NCBI RefSeq assembly: GCF_000003605.2
Contig: NW_003135354.1
Coordinates: forward strand, 11,852 to 46,863
DNA length: 35,012 bases
Reading direction: 5' to 3'
From: Saccoglossus kowalevskii
Taxonomy: Eukaryota; Hemichordata; Enteropneusta; Harrimaniidae
Shown: positions 25,602 through 35,012 of the stretch, one piece after another
Layout of the letters: each line of letters begins with the position of its first letter
Numbering within the stretch: the first letter of the stretch is position 1
Position numbers and translations under genes: made by a program
Notes under the pieces: generated by a model
The model's database searches: none
Told to the model about the DNA's origin: nothing
Seen by the model: the letters and a program-made list of their open reading frames with translations, nothing else

Positions 25602-27192
25602 AAATAAGTTGAAATTAAATGAAACGAAATGAAATGTCAGTCAAATTCAAAATCCAGAGAGTTGGAGCTTTATACTACCCAGAATTCCCCTAGAGACTAG
25701 TAAAGCCAACTGACGGACTCGGAGCAATGTGAAAGCGAGGTTGATCGGAATTCGTTGCGTTGTCACTGACGCCTATATCTAGTATACTGTATACTATACT
25801 CACCGTTGCTAGTCGATTTGTTCAATTGATCCCTATACGCAAGCACTCTCCTGCTCCATAAACCGTTGTCAATATAATATTTTAGCTAGTACGCACGTAT
25901 CAACAAGGTAATTCTACAAATTTACACGTAAACTTATTTACGGTGGCCATCCCGAGGAAAACTCATAATTGTATTAACCAGATGAAATGAGGAGAATTGG
26001 CATCGATTAAATAATTGAACTTGAATAGAACGTGATTGGGAGGTACCGTCTGATGTTGATTACTAAGTATGGCCATGCTTATGAAAAGATAAACAGGGTA
26101 ATTCGCAATATTGATTGGAAGAGAATAGTTTCATGTCAGCACCTGTTTACTAAATAATTTACATGGCCAAAATGAGAAACATTCGTGGTCATTACTGTGA
26201 GCGTGCGTGCGTACTGCATCGAGTATTGCAATGCAGTGCTTGTATCGATCAAGGGTGGGTTATTTGGGCGCGTGGCTGCAACGTTTTGATTATTTCGCTT
26301 AAGACTTTCTGAATGTAATTGCATTTAACACGTAGTAGTGGCTATCCCTGGTGAGGCGGGGACGGATGATAGACATCGCGTTTTTTATGGCATGGATTGT
26401 GCTACGATATTATGAAATAGTTCCGTGATGAGGTCACCCTAACCTGGTGATCATACCGCAAGGTCAATCAATCTGAATCGGAGGACTACCACTGATACAC
26501 TGACTAGCGGTTCAGACTGTGATTGTATGGTGCTGTGTACTGCTTTTCACGAAGAACACCCCTGCACCTGTGACCAATCCGCATTAGTAGACGAAGCTTT
26601 GTACTTATGTGATCATACAACTGATGCAATACATGCCTAAGTGTTTGGTTTATATTTTTTTTTTCAAATAATAAAGCCATGAAAATAACTCAATATACCG
26701 ATGATCGACTAACTGTGAAAACGCTTTTGTTGAACGTAACCGCCCTGAATGGCAATCGTTTGATGACGTCATCCTCCCGGAGGCTTAGTACGTGCCATGC
26801 TTCTCTGCCGACCGGTTATACATTTTCCTGCCTCACAATGTTATGCTGGAGTTAGTTTCTGATCGTCAACAGACTATGGTATCGCGAGGCACTCCGTAGC
26901 CCGTGAGCGAATGTCGACGTATTATTCACTTTAAAATTTCAGGTGTGTCTTGATGGTGACGAAACTTGAATTATGCATGGTGTACGTATCGTCAATGTGG
27001 TTGTTGGGTTGGTGTTGCTAGCTTTTTTTGTATCTTCTCATTACTTCCTGTATAGTAAAACTGCTAAATTGCGTCGACTTTCGTGTCCTACTATTTTCAG
27101 TCAATTGGATTACGATTAAGCTTGTTGTATATTTTTGACAATTGATGTAATCTGCTTTATTTCAGACTATCGGTAGGTTGTACTTAGAGGAC
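25602..27192. other. Upstream flank of the receptor gene, no other gene seen
   Basis: About 1.6 kb of mixed composition. It holds a CRE octamer (26764-26771) and a plausible splice acceptor, CTGCTTTATTTCAG, ending at 27165. If that acceptor is used, a non-coding first exon would lie further upstream and the receptor would have a spliced 5' UTR. A weaker acceptor-like TATTTTCAG ends near 27100. This is inference from consensus only. Confidence 0.4.
26764..26771. promoter_or_regulatory. CRE palindrome TGACGTCA, upstream of receptor
   Basis: A perfect CREB/ATF consensus site 671 bp upstream of the receptor ATG. A second one lies at 27346. Pairs of CREs upstream of a neuropeptide receptor would fit cAMP-responsive transcription, but that is inferred. 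Confidence 0.4.
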
Positions 27193-27348
27193 ATGGTCGG
27201 GAATACCAATTTAATCTTGTTCACGACAAACACTGTGTGCCGGGCAGCCGACCTGCCTGCCGTAAACACGCCGAATACCGTGAGTAAACGGTTCCACATC
27301 GTAATGTCGACAATATATACGTTTTATTACCAAGACACCGAGCAGTGA
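27193..27348 (+). CDS. Possible upstream ORF (51 codons), in frame with the receptor
   Basis: An ATG at 27193 opens 51 codons ending in TGA at 27346-27348, in the same reading frame as the receptor and 93 bases before its ATG. The predicted peptide begins MVGNTNLILF and resembles nothing I know. A splice-acceptor-like TTTCAG lies just upstream (ending 27165), so if the transcript includes this segment the frame would act as an upstream ORF that dampens translation of the receptor. If transcription starts further right, it is simply promoter DNA. A TATA-like AATATATA (27312-27319) lies inside it. Real translation is unproven, and the stop codon excludes it as a simple N-terminal extension. Confidence 0.25.
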   Translation: MVGNTNLILFTTNTVCRAADLPAVNTPNTVSKRFHIVMSTIYTFYYQDTEQ

Positions 27349-27353
27349 CGTCA
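27346..27353. promoter_or_regulatory. CRE palindrome TGACGTCA, proximal to receptor start
   Basis: A perfect CREB/ATF octamer 89 bp upstream of the receptor ATG (27353 to 27442). Its first three bases are also the TGA that closes the receptor frame upstream. By position it is the best candidate regulatory site for this gene, or it lies in the 5' UTR if transcription begins further upstream. Confidence 0.45.
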
Positions 27354-27441
27354 TACATATCTGCGCAGCCTGAGCAAGTGCACTACATTTCGAGTGTTGT
27401 GCTCGTGTGACAAACGTTATTTGAACAGTGGAGCGTCGACT

Positions 27442-28689
27442 ATGGACTCTACCATGCTCGCCGCATCGAACAGTCAGAATCGTGTACTCCAGTTAGTTGC
27501 GATGGTGAACGTGACATCGTCCACAGTATTAGATGCGACACTGCGGTTGCATAACGTCTCAACTAACGACAGCATACCCGGTAGACCGTGGCCAGGGTGG
27601 ATACGAACATCGGTTATTCCGCTGTTCTTCGGTATTGTGTGCTTCCTAGGTATATTAGGCAACGGAACAGTAATTGCAGTTTTGCTACGTTTCAATAACA
27701 TGAGAACGGTGCCAAACATATATATTCTAAATCTGGCTTTCGCTGATCTTTTGTTCATGTTCAGTATACCCTTCTTGGCGTTCCAGTACGCGACTTCGAA
27801 CTGGGTGTTTGGACAGGCGTTGTGTAAAATTGTTTTCGCCGTGGATGGAATGAATATGTTCACAGGAATATTCATTTTGACTGCTATGAGTATTGATAGA
27901 TATTTTGCAATAGTACATGGAATAACTTCGATTAAATATCGAACAGTACGTAATGCTCGCATGATAAATTGTTGCATGTGGCTGTTGTCAATCTTGGTCA
28001 CGCTCCCGCTCTGGATATACTCCTCGACAGTCTCCACAAACCCCCAACAAGTAAAATGCGATATCGTCTGGCCCAAAGAAGTGTTCAGTATGTATTTTAC
28101 TATTTATGCGTTTGTGCTTGGATTTGCATTACCGGTTACAATCATTTCGGGGTGCTATCTGTCGTTGGTGATCTATATTGTGCGATCGAAAGGACCCCGA
28201 TCAGAAAATCCCAGAAAGTCGACGGGGTCTCGCAAAGTGGCTTTATTGGTGCTTTCCGTCGTAGCTATGTTTGTCATATGTTGGCTTCCGTTCTATGTCA
28301 TACAGTTTGTTTTGTTGTCAAACCAGGACGTAACGCTAGCAATTTACATCAGCTACTACAGCAGCTTATGTCTGAGTTACGCTAATAGTTGCCTTAATCC
28401 AATTGTGTACACATTCGCCGGGGAAAACTTTAGAAAGAACTTGAGTAAGATTTGTCACCGTCGGCGGCGAAAGCGAAGAAAAATTCAACGGGGACGGCGA
28501 GTGGTGAAAAAGGGTATTTTTAAAAAAGCTTCAAGAATGAGCTGGACATTGGCTAACTTCTCCTCGAATGACAATGCTAATTACGGAAATACTCTAGGTA
28601 CGGCTATAGAACTTGATACTACTACAACAACTACTGAGTCTTGTCAACTGACCACATACTCTGATATCATTTCTGATGAACCAATGTAA
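27442..28689 (+). CDS. Somatostatin / allatostatin-C receptor-like class A GPCR
   Basis: This 415-aa seven-helix receptor is encoded in one exon. I chose the ATG at 27442: it is the first ATG after an in-frame TGA (27346) and has A at -3 and G at +4. The N-terminus has sequons at N23, N38 and N42. Hallmarks are N74 in TM1 (GNG), LAFAD (D102) in TM2, W121 and C128-C206 for the extracellular disulfide, D135 in TM3, DRY 152-154, W180 in TM4, P231 in TM5, CWLPFY 280-285 in TM6, and YANSCLNPIVY ending at 323 in TM7. Helix 8 is followed by C338, a possible palmitoyl site. DGMNMFTGIF in TM3 and FVICWLPFY in TM6 resemble somatostatin receptors, while the second extracellular loop (CDIVWP) resembles allatostatin-C receptors. 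These families normally bind cyclic peptides and couple to Gi/o. Oddities are Gly160 where the second intracellular loop usually has Pro, a very basic 340-353 segment and a six-Thr run (393-398). The family is secure; the exact ligand is not. Confidence 0.93.
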   Translation: MDSTMLAASNSQNRVLQLVAMVNVTSSTVLDATLRLHNVSTNDSIPGRPWPGWIRTSVIPLFFGIVCFLGILGNGTVIAVLLRFNNMRTVPNIYILNLAFADLLFMFSIPFLAFQYATSNWVFGQALCKIVFAVDGMNMFTGIFILTAMSIDRYFAIVHGITSIKYRTVRNARMINCCMWLLSILVTLPLWIYSSTVSTNPQQVKCDIVWPKEVFSMYFTIYAFVLGFALPVTIISGCYLSLVIYIVRSKGPRSENPRKSTGSRKVALLVLSVVAMFVICWLPFYVIQFVLLSNQDVTLAIYISYYSSLCLSYANSCLNPIVYTFAGENFRKNLSKICHRRRRKRRKIQRGRRVVKKGIFKKASRMSWTLANFSSNDNANYGNTLGTAIELDTTTTTTESCQLTTYSDIISDEPM

Positions 28690-29065
28690 ATTTAGTTCAC
28701 TTAACCCATGCGCACACTGTATACGTAGTGTACATAGTGATTGTAGTATGCAGTAGTTTTATCGACTTTTTCAGTCCAGTAGTAGTTCCTACAATTTATA
28801 TATTGCCAAGAGAAGGTTTCTGATTATGGTCTATTGTATTGCCGTTTCTAGGTACTCTACTTTGAACCTTGATGTGCAGCAGTCTGAATCGGTGGAATAT
28901 GTTATAATATCCATGCTACATACGACGGAAACCTCGGGAACTTCCGGACTGACTTAGCTTGTTTCCAACCTACATTATATGTAAGTAAACCACTAAAAGA
29001 ACACAAACTACGTCATGCAGTGGATCCTCCAATGAAAGCTTGGATATCTCAATTGCTGTCAAGAG

Positions 29066-29071
29066 ATTAAA
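29066..29071 (+). terminator. Candidate poly(A) signal ATTAAA
   Basis: This common variant of the polyadenylation hexamer lies 377 bases after the receptor stop codon. It is a short motif that occurs often in AT-rich DNA, so the call is weak. Confidence 0.2.
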
Positions 29072-29102
29072 GGTAGAACGTCTGAAATGTACGAGGAAAT
29101 AG

Positions 29103-29110
29103 TGACGTCA
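29103..29110. promoter_or_regulatory. CRE palindrome TGACGTCA, downstream of receptor
   Basis: A perfect octamer followed within 4 bases by a CRE half-site (TGACG at 29114-29118) and another TGACG near 29132. This makes a small cluster about 410 bp after the stop codon. Confidence 0.35.
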
Positions 29111-29190
29111 TAGTGACGTAGTTTGGGACGAGTGACGACCTGCGGTGATCGATGATAAATGTGCGAACGTCGTTGGCAGATCGATATCCC

Positions 29191-31326
29191 GTCGACCTAA
29201 ATTATAGATTTCACAATAGTATATAACATAGCACTGTTTTCAGATGGCCTGAGTACACATGAATTGCAATTGAGTGTGCCCGAGTGGACGACTGGCACGT
29301 TGACAGTGTAACGATGTTGCATATAAGAACTTGTATTACAATCAGACCATATGCCAAGCGTTTTGCCAGTGATATACAAATTCAGTACACAGGTAGTATT
29401 GGGGGAAAAAGTAATTTGTGGATTTCGATATACAATTTGTATTCTCACGATATCTCATATATGGAATTGATTATACTCTGGTCGACATTACAACGTACTG
29501 AGTTTTCGAGGATGGTCTACCTAATATTTGGTATGCAATTTGTGGGTCCATATGCAATTTAAAATGCTACATCGCCGCGTGTGTTGTTTGTGTGTTCTTG
29601 TGCGTGTGTATAAATGATACGTATTTTCAAAGACTTTCAAATTGAAATGTGAATTGACTCTAGCTTAATACTCATTGTATACGTAATTCATCTATCAATA
29701 CAAAATTCTTTATTTGAAATATAAATGATACAATTTGAATTTTTTTCTATCGCAGTTCGTGCTCACGGCACATCATTTTGTCTAATGAAGGTGTTCATAA
29801 TAAGTGACGTGTCTGTTCTTTATCGCCTCACCGTTAAACCAGGAAACTACGCACGTATATAGACATATTTGAACAACTCAAAAATCAAATTGACGAGAAC
29901 GTAAATACGGACCTTATCGGTGGTGATTTACGACGTGTAATGTAATAAGCACGTAATACGTCTGTCATAACATTTGCTGTTTTAAACAAATATGGCATTC
30001 TTCGTTAACAGTCGTTCACGTTATTACCTACATATTGGCATTGCCCGTAGTTATATGCGCTGAAATTACGCTCGATTTAGCCGTTAATAGTCGAGTGAGC
30101 TGCGATAAATCGTGTCTGTGCGCAGGCAAGATCGTAAAGTAAATCAAGTCTCAGTACGCTAGCAGCGAACGAAGTCATTACTTGCGTGAGCCCATCTGGG
30201 AGCGTGTGATTGATAAACCTCGGTGTGATTACGTTCTTTAAAGAGGCGTACTTTTAATTTCAACGACTCTGGCATTCCACTCCGTGGCACCTAAAGACGA
30301 CGCGCATTTTGCTAGCTATTTGAACGTAGCTAATGGTACTTCGTACATCGGCACAAACTAGAGTATTATACGGATGTTCATAACGAGATAATGATTGGCT
30401 TTAAAGTAGCCTCGTCACTTACACTCAATAATGAGATTACACCACACTGCCATTTTATAGGGAAAGATTCGTGTAGCGGCAAATTAAAACGGGGTCAAAT
30501 TGCGACATTAGAACATGCCAAGATCCTTGTTTTTGCCTTAGCTTAATTGACTATCATTACAAGTCACCTCTGGCAGCGCAGCCAAGTACATTGTACGTGT
30601 ACTGAAAGCCAGCGGTGCTTCGCCAACCCAACATGATGCCCGGATTTAACAATGATATTTGCTTCCTAAGGAATTTCTACTCTACTTAATCCAGCGCTCA
30701 GAGAATACCGTAATTTCCTTCACTACTGGGAATACAGTGCCACTTATCAGGGTGGGCATTATCACAAGTGTTCGCTGTGCATTTGAAAACTTACACGTGA
30801 ATATATTTGAAATTGACCGTAAAGTAAGTGCTATAAAATGAAAATATCCACGGCGTACTGGCTGTTTAGTGGTGTTGTATTAAAGTGACGTGTCAGGGGC
30901 GGTGGACGCAATCTTACTTATGATATGCGCTGAAAGGTTTATCATGTTAGAAAGAATTGGCAACGTGGGGACCTTTTTTTTATTTCAGTAATGGCATACC
31001 ACGAATACAAACTCGCGCTTATCATTGTTTTCTTTGTTTGAAAAGGGATGCTTCTTTATTAAAACGAACATAGAAATACGCTAAATAGATATTGAATATG
31101 TGATTTTGTTGTCGATTTTTTTCTGGATCTTTCATTGATTGATAATTATGCATTGATATCATGTATTGGTGAATCAAGATTGCTTTTAAGAAGAAACGTA
31201 CAACGTCTAGCCACAGGGTGTTGAGGGACTGTGGTCTAGCCAACGCGCATATGTAACGCGGTGACGGCCGCGCGTGGATAAATGCAAATTTCAAATATAG
31301 AGTAATTTCTAAGAAAACATTTCTGC
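29191..31326. other. Intergenic stretch, no supported gene
   Basis: About 2.1 kb without a recognisable gene. Bases of about 30030-30340 are richer in CpG than the surroundings but contain no long open frame. Open frames elsewhere (for example 29284-29562 on +) lack motifs. Confidence 0.45.
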
Positions 31327-31334
31327 AAAAAAAA

Positions 31335-31365
<31 letters not shown>

Positions 31366-31374
31366 CAAAAAAAA
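31327..31374. repeat. Poly(A) / (CA)n / poly(A) tract
   Basis: About 25 A residues run directly into eight CA units and then about eight A. Such compound tracts can mark the tail of a retroposed sequence. No SINE- or LINE-like body is recognised to its left, so it is annotated as a simple repeat. Confidence 0.9.
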
Positions 31375-32833
31375 CGATTTGCACCTATCTTAATGGGAAG
31401 TCTCAACCTGCTTTTACACGATAGATACATCTAACAATTAAAGGTTTAGTTTATCACACGGCATCAGGATTTTAAAGACAACATTGACAGAGGTTTACAG
31501 TTATTACACTCGCCAATGACGGCAATTGAGTGAGCTCGTAAACGTAAATCCCACTCTTTCTCGTATCTCGTTTGTGATAATAGTCTTTAAGGAGTCGGCG
31601 TATTACAATAAGCTCTCGTCGGTAAATACATCAATACGGCAAATCTAATCCTTTTTACGGTGTAAATATACCTTATATTATAAGTGTATATAACAACCTT
31701 CCGTCTATGTGTTGTGTTCGTATAATGAGATGATGTAATTGTATACAACAGAAATGCGTCACAGCCGGGTACCTTGCCAACCATTTGGAGACTTAATTGT
31801 CTTACAGTCAATTACATTGCACTTTGATATGAATATGGAAATAAATCGGCTAACATTCAACTAACATTCTCATGCTTGCAATTCATATAATAACATGGGG
31901 GGGGCTGCATATCGCATAGCAATACTTTGAACAAACAAACAAACAAGGGAACATTACGTAATCGATTTCGTGATGTCAGGAATCTCGAAGCGAGCGAGAA
32001 CATTCGGCTCCACTTGTTTGGAATAATTCATAAGCTACGTTATGCTCTTTACAGTCTCAAGATTCTGTGATCGATAGTGTTACGAATACGTGATATCCAT
32101 TCACTAAGGCATGTAACCTGTCTGTTCTACAAGAAATAATTCGACAAATGAGGTACGCGTTCTTGGACTAGTAAAACGAGTGGGTCTTGGATTGGATCGA
32201 AGCGTACATTGAAGAATATAGAACGATGGTTGAATAAATCAGTCGCTAAAATTAAAAATTGTCCCTTCTAATGTAAATAAATCATGTAAATACAAGTAAC
32301 TGGATGTTGAAAATGTGATTTGAGTATCCGTATTGTATTTTCATATGCTATGTTATCCCCCGACAAAGTGTTACCATGGTAATGCTCACTGAACATCAGA
32401 TGCTATCTGATTATCATCTTGTTTTCTCGCTCTGCGTTTGTCAAATTAATATGTTCCTTGTATTGTGTTTGTTTATGTGAGTGTTCTAATCCATGATCAC
32501 ACCAAAGGAACTCGGACGCAATTATTCTTTTACTTAAAAAAACACCGGATTCGAGTCTCCAGTAATTGTCATTTAAGTGCTGATTGGCTATATCGCTGTA
32601 GTAAAGTACGTTATAGTAAAATATCAAACCACCAAACTCTATGCTCCTTTCAACTGCATCGGAGGTATGATAATGATCAATTAGGGCTCGAGTATAAGTC
32701 AATTAAAGTCCAACCCCGAGAAGTCTGACACACCTACACTCGTGTTACATTAAATATAGTTCACCGAAAATCGAATCGAAGTGTGGAATAATGAATAAAA
32801 TATACTACTATGAGGAAAATTTGAATTCCACAT
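31375..32833. other. Intergenic stretch, no supported gene
   Basis: AT-rich DNA with an 8-G run near 31899-31906 and a short (AAAC)n run near 31931-31946. Open frames on both strands at 32403-32728 overlap each other and have no recognisable motifs. Confidence 0.45.
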
Positions 32834-32998
32834 TTAAAGCGGGAGGGTCGTCACCTGCGTACACGCAGGGAATTGAGTCCCAATCGACGATAACAACACA
32901 CGCTAAAAACGCAAAGGCTCATGGTAGACGCTTGTTTGTAAGCAATGACACGCTATGGCCATCTGACGCATACGCAGGTGACGACTCTCCCGCTTTAA
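32834..32998. mobile_element. Intact MITE-like inverted-repeat element, family A (165 bp, TTAA ends)
   Basis: The left end (TTAAAGCGGGAGGGTCGTCA, from 32834) and the reverse complement of the right end (TTAAAGCGGGAGAGTCGTCA, from 32998) match at 27 of the first 28 positions, continuing through CCTGCGTA. The interior of about 109 bp is unique and non-coding. TTAA at both outer edges suggests TTAA target-site duplication, as for piggyBac-type transposons, though TTAA may instead be part of the inverted repeat. A truncated relative of about 94% identity lies at 22315-22402 in the opposite orientation. The open frame running through it (32791-33018) is a by-product, since the same reading recurs in the second copy only because the DNA is shared. 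Confidence 0.82.
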
Positions 32999-33344
32999 CT
33001 GTATCTCGGCGACAATAAAGACGAATCTAGTACCATTCAATTATTTATACCAATATGAAGGAGATTCAGTACACACTAGTCGCGGCGAAATACAAAGTTT
33101 TTTTAGTGTCTTTGGTTTGTTTTAATAAATGTGTTATTTTATAGATGCTTCAGCATGGTACTTCGCGGATCTCAATTTATCAAAACATGTTGATTTGAAG
33201 TTTCGATTGCAGGGCGTAATCGATTAGTCTAGTCGATAGTCTATGTCGCAAATGACAGAGACTGCATCGACCGCGTACAATTTTTGTTATTCTCACCTCA
33301 CGAGGGGAGATGCTAACCTGCACAAAATGTATTCAATATTCACA

Positions 33345-33785
33345 CCAACCCCCAAACCCATAATTTTGGCTTTTTGGTTGCACAGTTCATATCAGAAAAA
33401 AATTTTTGAACTTTGGCCTTAAAACTAACCTGGTGTATAGTTTAAAAGCATTATCTACTCATTCTATTGCGAACATGTATATAAACATAGTGTGACCTTT
33501 AACCCTTTGTCCTAAAAATCTAACCGGGTTATGCGAGTTACCCGGGGAACATGTCTTTAAAGACGCTACAAATTTCCACTTTTGTAGTTATATAGCAAAA
33601 AAAATACACATTGTGACCTTGACCTTTTTGTCCTTGAAATGTCACCAGTCTTGCGGATTAAATAGGAAACATGTATGTCAAGTTTGAAGATGCTAGCTCT
33701 ATTGCGAACATGCACACACAATCATACAAACAAACATCACTGAAATCCCTACCCGTGAGCTGCTGCCGCGTTTACGCGGGTAATG
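33345..33785. repeat. Three-unit diverged tandem repeat, about 120 bp, with hairpin tail
   Basis: Related blocks recur: GGCCTTAAAACTAACCTGG (33416), GTCCTAAAAATCTAACCGGG (33508) and GTCCTTGAAATGTCACC (33629). GTGACC recurs at 33492 and 33613, 121 bp apart. The 15-mer TCTATTGCGAACATG occurs exactly at 33463 and 33698, about two units apart, and GGRAACATGT near 33546 and 33665. The block ends in ACACACA, an ACAAACAAACA run and a GC hairpin (CCCGTGAG...TTTACGCGGG, about 33752-33780). This architecture fits a dispersed non-autonomous repeat of marine invertebrate genomes built from tandem subunits. That family assignment is my impression only. Confidence 0.6.
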
Positions 33786-35012
33786 AATATTAGACACTGT
33801 TGAATTGTTACCTTTTTGTGCAAAGAAAAATCGACTTTTCTCCATTATACGCATGTACATTTTTAACTGCTACATTTTTCGGAAATATATCTCTAATAAT
33901 GTTTCGGTAAACCGAAAACCACACGCTTTTCTATTCGAGTGTGGGATTGTTTTCATACAATTCAGAACAGAACATGCAGGGACAGAATATGCATTTGAGT
34001 TCTGGTGTCGGATCATCAATACCTGTTTTTACTCTCCCAGTGAGTTATAAATAACACAATGTTGCTAGAAATCGTGTTCGTGAGACTGAATGGCTTGATG
34101 TACGGGAAAGTAGTATAGTATGTTCAATTATCGACGCTTACGACAATGACTCTAAATGTAAGGTATTCTGAACAATGGCAGTCAATTGAATTACAAGTCG
34201 TGTTAACAAGAACGACTATACACACTCATAATTACGCTAACGATTGCGTGTGTAATCAGGCACTTGAATGTGAAGATGCTTAATTTGATTTGAGTCAATG
34301 TTTGTAAAAAGGCTATATTCTGAGCGATGACTGTTATGTAGGTCTGACAATAACCGTGATTGCACGACGTAACCTGTGTATATGGGTCAGTGTACGTGGT
34401 AGAAATTAACATTTACAGTGGAAAGCTAAATAAATGTATACATGAAAGTGTCCGAACAAATCTCTGAATCTATATTCAATTTGAACGTGAAAACATGATT
34501 ATGTTTACAAGCATGACTGGGTCAAGAAGAACATCATGCTATATACGTTCCTAGCAATGGATAATAATAAGAATACGTATTATAATTTTGGGGACAGTCT
34601 TTTTTGAAAATATTTTGGAAAAGTAACTAATGTTCATATGGGACATTATTATACATCTGTCACCGTAACGCCATAAGTTACAGCGTGCCGTAATTTTGCG
34701 GTATTTTACGTGGTATTTTCATCCTACCATATAAGGAAATTCGAATTCCAAATATGTAATGATTACACGCATAAGCGTCCTCTAATGATAAAAACAAACA
34801 TGTCTGCCACCAGGGTTTGACCGGACTCATCACAAAGAAGTTCGCTGATTCTGTTCTGTTCTGTTGGATTTCGGCATTCCCATGATGCATCCTTGGAAGA
34901 AAAAGATGTACAATAATAAGGTTGGACGCAAAATGGCCGCCAAAATCTCGTTTAGAGTGAAAGAGACAAATAGTGTTTTATTCACTCGCGTCATTACGTC
35001 CACTGTTTCCCT
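33786..35012. other. Intergenic stretch, no supported gene
   Basis: No gene is recognised to the right edge. Open frames of up to 81 codons (33805-34050 on +, 34203-34412 and 34678-34890 on -) have no motifs. The 12-mer AAAATGGCCGCC at 34930-34941 also occurs at 11383-11394. Confidence 0.45.

Larger units (their letters stand above)
28690..29190 (+). other. Probable 3' UTR and downstream flank of the receptor
   Basis: No canonical AATAAA was seen in the 500 bases after the stop codon. The variant signal ATTAAA at 29066-29071 is the best candidate end, which would give a 3' UTR of roughly 400 bases. A CRE octamer (29103-29110) lies just beyond. Transcript evidence would be needed to fix the end. 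Confidence 0.3.

Noticed and set aside
27394-27441. Receptor start at an upstream GTG
   Set aside because: GTG is not a normal animal start. The ATG at 27442 has a strong context (A at -3, G at +4).
27474-28076. 200-codon minus-strand frame opposite the receptor, plus other frames inside it
   Set aside because: They are antisense or shifted shadows of a clearly coding sense strand.
31022-31430. Minus-strand frames with poly-Phe and VCVCV
   Set aside because: They are translations of the poly(A)/CA tract.
32791-33018. 75-codon frame similar to a frame at 22026-22394
   Set aside because: The peptide similarity comes from the shared inverted-repeat element, and the second copy is truncated. 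It is not evidence of a conserved protein.

Overview
The window looks like nuclear DNA from an animal. It is AT-rich and gene-poor, with long non-coding stretches, many microsatellites and small inverted-repeat elements, and an assembly gap of 252 Ns at 22053-22304. I see no bacterial operon layout, no ribosome binding sites, and no rRNA, tRNA or CRISPR. The single convincing gene is a rhodopsin-class neuropeptide receptor of the somatostatin / allatostatin-C receptor group. Its coding sequence is uninterrupted, as is usual for somatostatin receptors. An AT-rich genome with uneven CpG content, many TTAA-flanked miniature elements and a single-exon somatostatin-like receptor suggests a marine invertebrate, perhaps an invertebrate deuterostome such as a hemichordate. 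The sequence alone does not prove this.

Layout: 1-1380 is non-coding, with faint protein-like remnants at the left edge (1-379). A TAA array lies at 1383-1483 and a TAGAA array at 4511-4629. From 1484 to about 18200 I find no gene, only a CpG-rich patch (about 2930-3360), a diverged tandem repeat of about 90 bp (10398-10920) and short AT tracts. A TTAA-flanked inverted-repeat element lies at 18205-18329. The N gap begins 10 bases into what looks like another copy of that element. Just right of the gap (22315-22402) is a truncated copy of a second TTAA-flanked family, whose intact 165-bp copy is at 32834-32998. A G-rich 33-bp minisatellite (23901-24600) runs almost directly into a TAAA array of about 209 bp (24657-24865). 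Further inverted repeats lie at 25076-25109 and 25482-25601.

The receptor gene occupies 27442-28689 on the + strand. Upstream are an in-frame 51-codon open frame (27193-27348) and perfect CRE octamers (TGACGTCA) at 26764 and 27346; a third CRE lies downstream at 29103. A possible ATTAAA poly(A) signal is at 29066. The right end (28690-35012) is again non-coding, with a poly(A)/CA tract (31327-31374), the intact miniature element and a three-unit repeat of about 120 bp (about 33345-33785).

With only one gene there is no gene network to describe. By family, the receptor should sit in the plasma membrane, bind a small peptide and signal through G proteins. The clustered CREs hint at cAMP/CREB-responsive transcription, but that is inference.
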